A DNA stretch of 64,000 nucleotides from Eremophila alpestris peregrina. Its lineage: Eukaryota > Chordata > Aves > Passeriformes > Alaudidae. Both the position numbers and the translations under genes were made by a program. A model generated the notes under the pieces. The model saw nothing but the letters and a program-made list of their open reading frames with translations, searched no databases and was not told the DNA's origin. The stretch covers positions 3,897,461 to 3,961,460 of the forward strand of contig WMCF01000067.1 in the NCBI GenBank assembly GCA_009792885.1, read 5' to 3'. This document shows positions 54,651 through 64,000 of this stretch, piece by piece (positions within the stretch are counted from its first letter, which is position 1; each line of letters opens with the position of its first letter).

Positions 54651-57600
54651 CTGCCTTAAGCTTCAGAGAATGGACCCAACACTAATCATTGCAGGACCCA
54701 CTAACATTTGGGGGGCGGTCCTCAAGGGTACCAGACCTTTTTAGATGAGTATCAGTGGGAAAATACAGTTGTCTACAAAGAACAAGAAAATCCATTGTTG
54801 GCATCTGCAAACCACCACAGACCTCCCCGTCCACACATTTGCTAGATACAGCACTCATTAAAAATGGGAACAGGAGATGTTGAAAATTTTCACTCAACAC
54901 TTTGGAGCATTGATGGTCTCCCAGTGAGACTGGAAATTAATTTTTACTCTGAGGATACACCTCTTCTGGAGTATTCTGTGATGCTGAGCCCCCCGCGAGG
55001 CACCTCCAGTGGAGGAAGGAAAGGGGTTAGACAGCTGTGGTGTGCCCTGGAGCGATGACAGTTGCAGGGATCAAGCACAGGGGTTGCTCACATGCTCAGG
55101 GAACAGCTCATTGCAAGTTTGGGGTCAGGAGGGGTCAGCACAAGTGCCAGGGGGCTTTTGCCTTCCTCTACAGCTGTGAACATTGCCCCTTGCCAGGCTT
55201 CTTGGGGGCCGTTTCTGGCCAGGGATTCCCTGCTGTGGCAGGGCCAGGAGTCCAGCTGTGTGTGTAATCTCTCCACCTCTCTAGCCCATGGCGGTTTTGT
55301 TTTTCTAGCTTTCAGTCACTTGTAGCATAGGTCTTCTAAGGCAATGTCCAACAGCTCTGAGCAGGAGCTGCTGGTTTTTAACTGCCCCTGCATACAATAA
55401 AATTTTCTTTTTATTGAATCTGAGTTCTGTTGTCTGCAAACATTTGCCTATTTCTGCCTCGAGAACTTTGTCCTTCAGGAGCTTTTATCACTTCCCACAG
55501 ATAAGTTTTTTAACTCAGAATGACGTTACAGCTATTTGAAGAGCTCAGCACTTTCTTATTGAGACATCCTTCATGGATGTCTCTATAGGCTCCAAGTCAA
55601 GTAATTTCCCTTCTGCTCTGTTTCAGGACTGGAAACTTGCTTGTCTGCTCTGCAGAGTGAAGGGTACCATGTGCCTGTTCCAACCATTCACATCCAGCTC
55701 TGCAAGCTGGTTCCCACATCCCCCAAGCAGGAACACAAGAGGAGGGGGCAGCTGGAGCCTCAGAGCATGTGGTGTCACCATTCATGCTTGAAGGGAAGAG
55801 TTGGCTCTGACTCTGGTCCCTGCTGTGGGAAAAAACAAGCCCTGATCCCAAACCTTACCCTATCCACTACAGCACTGCCAATTCTCCATACATGCAAAAT
55901 ATTGTTTTTAACACAAGGCCAGCAGGAGCCATGGAGCAGTCCCAGCAGCAGACCTGTTTTGGTCACACCCTAGAAGCAAAGTGCAGCACAGATCCCACCA
56001 CAGCCTTTCCAGCCCATCCCACAAAGCATAGTCTGTCCCATGGGGCAGCCCAGGCTCTGGTCCCTGGATGCAAGGATTCCAGTCCACCTGGTCCTGAACA
56101 TCACCAGGACCCAGAGCATTCTTTCCCATCTACCTCCTCACCACATACAATGGCACCTAGCAGTGGAACCCATCCCTCAGCCCCAGCGCTACCCTTCTGT
56201 GGCTCCATCCCAGCCAGACACATACCCATCCTGGCCCACTACACACCCCTGCCACCATCACCAGCCCCCACACACCAGACTCACAGAGAAATGGCTGCCC
56301 ATTTCTCTCACTTTTCTGGGGATTTGATCTAGTTTGACTCCCACAGTGTTTAGTCAGAACTAAGCAGTAGGCCACCACCTTCACCAGGTTCCTCCACATC
56401 TGTGTCAGTATTAGAAAGACTTTAGAGTGGTGACTCCACATGCCCCTGTCCCTGATGAGTACATCCAGACTATCCTTCTCCACCATATCCTGAAGGCCCA
56501 CTCTTGTTTCACTGTGCCACCATGCAGTCTCATGCTCACTTCTCCTCCATCTCTGCTCGTTGGTGCAACTCCAGCCACCAGTGATGCTTTCCACCTCCAA
56601 CTCCTCAGCCAGTTTCAGCTGCTTTGTGGGCAGAAGGCATTAATAAAAATCTGTAAGGTGGATCCAAAGAGTCCTGCAGTTCACCAAACAGTACACTTGA
56701 CGCTGCTGCAGTATCCTCCTGGCCCTAGTGATCCTGCCAGGGACCAGGCTTCAGCCCAGAGGTGCACCAGCACTCTCCCACAGCTCACCTCCTTCCCTCC
56801 CCAAAATCAGCTAGTCTCCACTGGTGTGGTGGAGTCCCAGTCCGTTTCCACAAAGCCTGTCACAGCAGGAGCCAGTACAGACCCCACAGGAGACACACTC
56901 CTCATGGTGCAGAGTGGTGGTGAAACAGTATTTGGGTTCCAGCTGTTATCTGAGCTCAGCCCCACTATTAGTGTCCCACAGCCCACAGGCACCTTCCTGC
57001 CATCCTCACCACCCTGCAGAGATCAAGTCCCCCAAAAACTACAGCAGCCACTAGCACAAAGTCCTACTGACACCCTGAGTTGCCTGCAGTTCCCTACTGT
57101 GCTCATTCTGGGGTCCATTCTCCACCTGATGCAACACCCTGCATGCCACAGCCCATGATCTCAATGAGGAACCCCCATATTTCCCAGCAAACTCTGCCTC
57201 AGCAAAATCGAACTGCCCTGTCTCCAGGGCAAGCCAGATTCTGCTGCCAAAAAAAGCAGGTCTCTCCACTGGACACAAGACTCTGAACACAGCCCAGGCA
57301 TGGTTGGAGCACTGGGGAGCCCAAGGCTCTACCCCCACCCCGTGGACCATGCTGTGCACTTTGTGTTATCAACACCACCCAAAGCAGCCCTGCTCTGACC
57401 CCAGAGAGGGGCACAAGGCTTCCCTGCCAAGGGAAAAGGAGACATTGGGAAGAGAATCAAGTCTCACAGAAGAGAGCATGACAGCAGATGCTGTTTTTAG
57501 GGCAGGGAGAGCTTGTATTTTTAAAATAATACAAGGAGAAAAACAGATGGTCTCCGTCCTGAAGTTAATATTTTTGTCAGGAATCACACTACAATGGATG

Positions 57601-58930
57601 AAAAGAGAGTGACATAATCCCTAGCTGTGGTTCCCAGACTAGACCAGCAGATCAGCCTTCTAGAATGGGGTGCCTAACTGGGGACCTCTTCTGCTTTCAT
57701 GTCACTGCTTCTTGTCCCTCCATCTGAAAGATGCTGCACACAGGACATGGTAACACTGCTTGTGCAGACACGCAATGCACTGCTGCCCACCCTCTGCCCA
57801 TGAGCCAAAATCAAGGGGACTGGCACAGGAACCCCATTTTCTTGTCTCCCTGGCACCCCAACTTCCTCTTTACCTCCCTAGCTTATCACCCCATTCTTCC
57901 ACCTTGATAGCTATCCCCTTCCCTCTGCCCAACTCTCCCATTCCCACTTTCCTGCCATTTCCATATCCATCCCAATCCTGCTGCCTGGCTTCTGCTTGAG
58001 GCAGCTGCTGACACATGGTGACTCTGACGCCCACAGAGCAGCACTGGACCCCTCCTTCACCTCCTGTTCTGTCCTCCACCTTGCTTGCCCAGCCCCCTCA
58101 GTATAGCCCTCCCTGCCAAAGCTTTACCTCTCCAGCCACTTCCTGGTGGGGTCCAAGATTTGCTTTATACCCACCTGGAGAAAGCAGCGGATTTGGCTTT
58201 GCCGGGTGATTTCCTTTCAAATTGTCCCAAGAAACAGAAGCAAAAGTCACGCTGCAAAATGGCGAGAGCAGCTCACGGCCCCAGCCATGGGCTGGGAGGG
58301 ATGCGAGCAGGGAGTGACGTGCCCCGGTGCACTTCACCTTGTCACCAGGAGTTTGTGTCAGCGGCAGCACAGAGAGCTACAAAGCTGCCGTTTAATGTAC
58401 CCTGCTGCTCCCGAAGAAGTGCAGCGGGAACACCGTGTCAGAGCACAATCAGACAAGATTGTTTTCCTGCCTGCTGCTTCAGCAATTCACCGACTCCAGG
58501 TTAAAGGCTCATTCGGCAGCACTGTCACTGCCACTCCTCCACACACCTCTGTAAACTGGATTGGAAATCATTAATCATGGGATTTGGTTCAGACCTTAAA
58601 GATTTGCCCATGAAAATCATAAATGTTGGACATTCTCCCCGAATGAAGAGTGTTCGATGCAAAACTCAAATTATTTCACAACGCGAGACCTTTAATTCTC
58701 ATTTGCTCCAGCACAGGCAGCCCAAGCCCCTGCTGTGCTGTCACTGCCAGGTCCCCATTGCACAAAAGCAACCTGCGTTCCCGACAAGAGCTGGAGCAGG
58801 GCAGAAGGAGTTTATCCCGGCAATGTTTTCCACGACTAACAGCTACAGTACAACACCACGGTCCAGCTCTATGCATCACACTCAGATGTTCCCTCTCAAA
58901 GGAGACGATGCAGTTCGTAGAACTATAGAA
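54651..58930. other. Upstream/intronic DNA, no assigned gene
   Basis: Includes a pyrimidine-rich plus-strand stretch at about 56.1-58.1 kb that keeps long frames open (one of 243 codons at 56427-57158). Low-complexity, Pro/Ser/Thr/Leu-rich translation without domains argues against a real gene. CRKL, the expected upstream neighbour by human order, is not seen. Confidence 0.35.
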
Positions 58931-58944
58931 TGTCATGAGTTGAA

Positions 58945-59180
58945 AGACATCATGGAATCATGGAATGGCTTGGGTCGGAAGGGACCTTAAAGCTCATCTC
59001 TTTCCACACCCCTTGCCATGGGCAGGGACACTTTCCACTATCCCAGGTTGCTCGAAGCCCTGTCCAGCCTGGACTTGGACGCTTCCAAGGATCCAGGGGC
59101 AGCCACAGCTTCTCGGAGCAACCTCGGCCATTGCCTCACCACACTCACAGTGGAGAATTTCTTCCGAGTACTTAATCTTA
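58945..59180 (-). mobile_element. CR1 LINE 3' fragment
   Basis: Reverse CR1 beginning 'CATGGAATCATGGAATGGCT', directly beside the CpG island. Confidence 0.85.
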
Positions 59181-59269
59181 CCTACCTTTCTTCAGTTAAA
59201 GACATGTCCCCCGAAACAGGGACAAACAAACCTTGAGAAGACGCCGGCGGGAGGACATGACACAGGGAC

Positions 59270-59880
59270 TTAAACCGCGTCCAGGACAAATGCGGCTTTT
59301 CTCCGCGACCCATTTTTATGCCGCTTTGATTTCCTGGGCATTTGCTGCATCTCAGGAGAGATGCGGAGATATGCGACGCTCTCGCACAGCCTGCCCCAGG
59401 CTCCGATCCCGGCCCCGCCGGCAGCTCCGGCTGTAGAGGAGTCCCCGGGCCCGCCGCGCGTCCCCGTAATCCCGACACCCCCGGTGCCCCCGCTCCCGGG
59501 GCCAGCGGCGACCAGCACCGACCGCTCGCCCCGGCCGAAGGTGCGGTGCGGTCCCGGACAGTGGCCTTGCACTGGGAGCTCCCCTCCCTACACACCTTCC
59601 CCGGGACGGATCCCCGCCGACCCCCGCGCCTACCTGGGCAGCAGCAGCGGTGTCGGCGAGGCGGGCGGAGCGCGGCCGGTCCCGGGGCGGGGCGGGGCGC
59701 GGGACACGCCCCCGCCGCAGGAGCGGAGCGGGAGGCCCCCGCTGGCCCTCCGCGCTCCCGGTACACTCTTGGCGGGGGCACGGCGCTGGCCCCGGGCACA
59801 CCGGGGCAGTTGGTTCTACTTGGTCCCACGGGGCCGCCACTGCCGGGGCTATTCCTGCTCACCTGAAATACCCCGGCCCG
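59270..59880 (-). promoter_or_regulatory. AIFM3: CpG island with GC boxes and a minus-strand splice donor: probable AIFM3 promoter and untranslated exon 1
   Basis: About 600 bp is extremely GC- and CpG-rich. GGGGCGGGGCGGGG (near 59685-59698) is a double Sp1-type box. Just downstream on the minus strand, CTGCTGCCCAG is followed by GTAGGCGCGG (exon end 59634), a good donor. This would give a noncoding first exon and an intron of about 10.2 kb to 49382. No other gene start could be assigned to the island, but divergent transcription is possible. Confidence 0.5.
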
Positions 59881-60310
59881 GTCCTTCCCAGGTCACTTGC
59901 TTTACATTTTCGTTCTGGATTCACGTCTCTGCTCCCTCCTCGACGACAAAGATCTGCAGCACCCTCCACTTCGTCCTGCCTGGAACCATTCATCTCCCCA
60001 GAAAACTCTTTCTCTCCCCATCGTGCCATCGGGCAGTGTCAACATCTCTCTGTGTCTTTTTCTATCACATGCCCCAAATCTGTTCTTCATTTTCAGTGGA
60101 TGACTTTTGAGATTACCCTGGGTACAGAGTAAGGGTTCCCCCCCCCCCCCAGATAGTTTGTCTCGGGCCGCTGGTCTCTTACACCCCGAATATACAACCC
60201 CCGAGGCTTTCCAGGCAGATCAGTGCTCTTTAATATCCAGCTTCAGTTCTCTGCTCCGAGTGGGATGAGATGCTTAACTGGGCTGTTAATCTGCAGCTCT
60301 CACAGCTGTT

Positions 60311-60352
60311 AAAAACAAACAAACAAACAAACAAACAACAAAAACAAACCAA
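60311..60352. repeat. (CAAA)n simple repeat
   Basis: Mostly pure AAAC units on the plus strand. Confidence 0.9.
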
Positions 60353-60784
60353 AAAACCCACCACACAAGGATGAAGAGTTCCAGCATAGAAGCTCCAGGG
60401 ACCCATGTGCTTCCAGAGCTTTGGGAGATGGACGGTGGGTCCACATAGAGCTGCTGCAATTCTAAGGCAGGAGAAATGCCCTGTGTCTGCAGGCAGCTGA
60501 GAAGGAGCATCCCTGCATGTGGTGCTGTGCCTCCCTGGGGCTTGGTGCAGAGCTCCATGGGATGTGGTATTGCTGGCAGCGGGGACCCCTAGCAGACCCA
60601 TCACCTCCATTACCCTACCTGGCATGCAGGATTTTTGACTGTGGTGTGAAATACTCCTCCTATGCTGCTGGCAAGCAAACAGCAAGGACTGAGCCTTAAA
60701 ATAGACAGTAAATGGACTTGCAGGGAATTATCGTACCAGCAAGCTCAATCACAAGATGGCTGGCCATGCTTTAAGCTGAAGGAG

Positions 60785-61018
60785 GGTAGATTTGAATTGA
60801 ACAATGAAATGAAATTCTTCCCTATGAGGGTGGTGAGGCCCTGGCACAGGTTGCCCAGAGAAGCTGTGATTTCCTCATCCCTGGAAGCGTCCAAGGCCAG
60901 GTAGGACAGGGCTTGGAGCAACCTGGGATAGTGGAAAGTGTCCCTGCCAATGGCAGAGGTGTGGACTAGATGACCTTTAAAAATCCCTTCCAACCCAAAC
61001 CAGTCTGTGATTCTATGC
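60785..61018 (+). mobile_element. CR1 LINE 3' fragment
   Basis: Sense CR1, 'TGAAATTCTTCCCTATGAGG' to 'AGTCTGTGATTCTATG'. Confidence 0.88.
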
Positions 61019-63469
61019 TTAGCTGGCACCACAAGTGGACAAAATATAGGGTTGTTTCACTTAAGGACCTTACAGGTCCGTGAACATCACTCCAGAGATG
61101 GGACTTTGAGACACATGCAGCACTCTGGGGCTGTGCTGCCCCAGGAACAGCAAGAGATGCAGCTCTGCCTGCAGTGAAGTAACTGGGCACGAACCCAGAG
61201 GGATGGATGGCTGGAGGCCCTTCCTTCCCCAGAAACCTCACAGAGCTGCTGGGTAGTGCGTTCCCCCATGACTGTTGTTTCTTGGGCTCCTGGCACTGGC
61301 TCCATCACCCTGGCACTACTCCCACACTGAGCACTGCCTGCACTGCAGTGTTGGTCACTGAAATGTCACCAGTAGGTCCTGCCCCAGTAGGTCCTACCCA
61401 GCTCCTGAACTGACCCAGTCACTTCATGGTGCCTGGTGGGGTGCTCAGCCGTACTGCTGGTGGTGGCAATGGGTGCTCTGGGGCCCAGCTTGCAGGTCTG
61501 CCCCAAGTGGGACAGTGATGCCTCACTGCAGGGCTGACAGGGCCATGCCAGCAGCTGCCCACTGTACTGCAAACCCTTAACTCTCTGCCTTCTCTGCAGG
61601 TCTCAAGGAGATGGCAACCTGCAGCCTTTCACCTCCCACCACCTCAAAATTAACACCTCATCATGCTACTGCAGCAGGGACAAGGGCGGGGGGTGCCCCA
61701 TGCAGCCTGGGGCAGGCAGAGACTCCCCAGCTCAGGCACACGCTGGGAGGCCAGGGAGATGCAGGGAACAGTGATGGACAAGTGCTGAGGTGACCCCATA
61801 TCCAGGTGGTGGAGCCTCCAGCATCCCCAGAACTGCTTTCCAAGCTGAATTGAAGTCTATGTTTCAATGCTTCCTTGCAAGAAAACTTCTGCCCTTGCCT
61901 GCACAGCCCTGCCCTGCCTTCCCCATGGAAGGAAGTCCTGGAAGAGGAGTTGGGTGGGGGAGAAGTGGAAAGGGAACAAGGGAGAGAGGCTGTGCAAATG
62001 GAGCCCAGGGGAGGGAGCAGGTGCAGGCAGGGCCGTGGGCAGGAGAAGGAGCACTCAGCTGGGACATGAAGGCACTTTGACAGTGGATCAGCCCTGATGT
62101 CAACCAGCACTTTCAGTTTCTTGGGAAGCGACATAACCAGAGCTTTGGATCTTCTGGGATGGCTGGGACAGATGCCATGGCACAGCAGCAGACACAGCTG
62201 ACAGTCCCAGCCAGTTCTGCATTTTCATCAGGACTTTGCAGAGCAGAACATCCACAGTACTGGTGTGTCCGTGCACGGGCTCCTCCAAGGCCCTTCAAAT
62301 CGGAATGCTGCACTACAACAGCAGGCAGATGGAGAACAACCTGACCCTGCAGCACTGTGAAATCATCTCCAGATGCTTTTTATGCAGTATACCAACATGT
62401 AAGTGCAGGGTGGGCTGGGGGAGGTGAGGGAAGATTTGTCCAAAGCGGGGAGGGGGAGTGGGTGTAGATCAGGGTGGTTCCTGGAGAGGGACCCTGGCCA
62501 AGAGCACAGGCAGGAGGGAAGGAGCCAGGTGGCTGTGGGAAGTGTGAGAAGATAAGGAATCATCAGGTCAGGTTGTGCTCTGGTCCTCATTGACAGCCTG
62601 GTGAGCAGGGCTGCTGGAGCTGCAGGGTCATGCAGGAGGGTGTGGAAGCCACAACACATGCAAGAGTATACAGTGGCATCTGAGGGGACTTGTGCAGCTA
62701 ATGCGATCAGGAAGGCTGGGTGAAAATTGCTGAATGATGGCTTCTTCTCACAAATATGAGGTATAAAGGACAATATCTTCCTGTTGTTCCAAACACAGAC
62801 TGAGGGGCTGGTGATCAGCTTTTGCACACCTCTGACAAATGCTCCTCAAGGTCTCACCTGAAGCTGAGGTGCCTAAGGAAGGAGCACTGCAGGACTGGGG
62901 GAAGGCAGGACTGCAGCACATGGGTCACTGTGGATGGGGGTCCAGCACTACACACTGCTACAGCAGCACCACATCATGTGGCAGAAGCTGCCCTCAATGC
63001 CAGGAGAGGGACAGGCCCTGATGGTGGGCCAGGCAGGCTCAGTGCCCATGCCAGCCTGGTTCCATCCTGCAGGAGCAAGGAGCCTGGCCAGAACCACACT
63101 TGGTGCTGGGGATGCTGCTCATGTTCTCAGACTTCTCCTGCCTCCAGCAGGTCAGGCCTTTGCTGGTCCTGGCAAGGCACTGTCACACCCACACTCAAAG
63201 CAGACAACCTGGGACTGATTCTGGCTGTCACCTGCAAGGTCAGATGTACCTTAAAAACTTATTACAGCAATTCTTCTCTCTCCAGATGAGTCTCGTTGCT
63301 TTCACTGTACTAACTCAGCACACATTGCACCTTTTTTTAAGTTCCTGGAAAGGCATATTCCACTTGCTCACATCCCTCATTTGTTCTCGCTAAACATTTC
63401 AACTGCCTGTGGCCACTTTCCTCCCTGCTGCTACACCCAGGCAGAGTGGGATCAACACAGGCTTTACCC
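61019..63469. other. Distal flank, no gene assigned
   Basis: Open frames up to 157 codons on both strands, none with a recognised domain. No RNA gene is seen. Confidence 0.35.
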
Positions 63470-63494
63470 AAAAAAAAAAAAAAAAAAAAAAAAA
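63470..63494. repeat. A25 homopolymer
   Basis: An uninterrupted run of 25 A. No retroposed gene body could be identified on its 5' side, so it is called a simple repeat. Confidence 0.85.
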
Positions 63495-64000
63495 GTGAGC
63501 AGCCTCACTATTTTGAGAAACAGCTTTCTTGGAAAACAGAAACTTCCCCATCTGGAACTGCCAATTGCAAAATATAATCTAAAAATCAGTGGGTGAAACA
63601 CAGCTTGGAGCTCCAGGAACTGCTCCGCACAGCCACCCCAGTAGCTCTCCTGCCCAGGGTGTGCAGGGATGAACCAATGCCTTCCCTCTGGTGGCACTGG
63701 CCCAAGTGGGTCATATGCCTGCACTGTATTAAAGAAATTGTGAGCCTCAGGTATAGCCAGTGCTTGTTTCAAGTCCCAGGGTATAGGAAGTGCCAGTCAG
63801 TGATTTTTTCACTGATGGCAGTGATGCTCATAAGGCTCTGATCTTCAATGCCAAGCTGTGTAGTGCTTCCCTGTAAATCCTAGCATGCCCCTGCAAGCAG
63901 CACCCAGAGCAAAACACCTCATTCAGACCCAAACTGGCTACATGTGTGTTGCAGGATCTTCCAGAAGTATATCTTCCAGAGATAACCTAATACTTTCTGA
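63495..64000. other. Window edge, nothing recognised
   Basis: No coding, RNA or repeat signal that I can support. Confidence 0.4.

Noticed and set aside
56427..57158. A 243-codon plus-strand frame
   Set aside because: Pyrimidine-rich, low-complexity translation with no family resemblance, start context or splice support.
59182..59862. Long overlapping open frames on both strands in the CpG island (up to 249 codons)
   Set aside because: High GC removes stop codons. The translations are Pro/Arg/Gly/Ala-rich with no domain.
63470..63494. Poly(A) run as the tail of a processed pseudogene
   Set aside because: No recognisable coding or target-site duplication flanks it.
1..64000. LZTR1, CRKL or SNAP29, expected as AIFM3 neighbours from human gene order
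   Set aside because: None of their characteristic domains (Kelch/BTB, SH2/SH3, SNARE) was found in any frame.
1..64000. CRISPR arrays, bacterial operons, tRNA or rRNA genes
   Set aside because: The window is vertebrate nuclear DNA; no regularly spaced repeats or structured RNA gene could be recognised by eye.

Overview
This window is nuclear DNA of a bird, most likely a passerine. It has vertebrate split genes with GT-AG introns, about fifteen 3'-truncated CR1 LINE fragments, several endogenous-retrovirus LTRs with 5-bp target-site duplications, and a GC-rich CpG-island promoter. Two protein-coding genes can be assembled exon by exon, both on the minus strand. Species and chromosome are inferred, not shown.

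Gene 1 (1387-3070) is a complete four-exon TMEM17-like gene of 205 codons. It encodes a four-pass membrane protein of the ciliary transition-zone family. Its upstream region holds a perfect palindromic RFX/X-box-like site, two CCAAT boxes and a palindromic E-box. Gene 2 is AIFM3 (coding 8300-49278). It is complete in 20 coding exons that join in frame to 605 codons: an N-myristoylation-type start, a Rieske [2Fe-2S] domain, two Rossmann folds of a pyridine-nucleotide-disulphide reductase, and a C-terminal domain. All but one donor are GTRAG- or GTNNG-like; exon 7 uses GTTTGT. A probable untranslated first exon lies in the CpG island at 59.3-59.9 kb, giving a gene of about 52 kb.

Layout: 1-1386, downstream flank of the TMEM17-like gene; 1387-3250, that gene and its promoter; 3.3-7.0 kb, intergenic repeats, including an LTR nested in a CR1; 7.0-49.3 kb, AIFM3; 49.4-59.6 kb, probable AIFM3 intron/upstream DNA with a G/T-rich tract; 59.3-59.9 kb, CpG island; 60-64 kb, repeats and unassigned DNA. 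AIFM3 intron 2 (31.2-41.1 kb) is the main accessory region. It holds a decayed plus-strand retroviral reverse-transcriptase piece and a decayed minus-strand pol region split by a solo LTR, with a second, opposite-facing LTR beside it. The two genes are not obviously in one pathway: one belongs to the ciliary gate, the other to redox and cell death at mitochondria.

I found no wholly new system. The most useful leads are the X-box-like site of the TMEM17-like gene, the linkage of that gene to AIFM3, an out-of-frame upstream ORF overlapping the AIFM3 start, a 21-nt coding microexon, an AAGGG repeat that broke the assembly, and a set of LTRs that share their 3' end but differ in length and 5' part.
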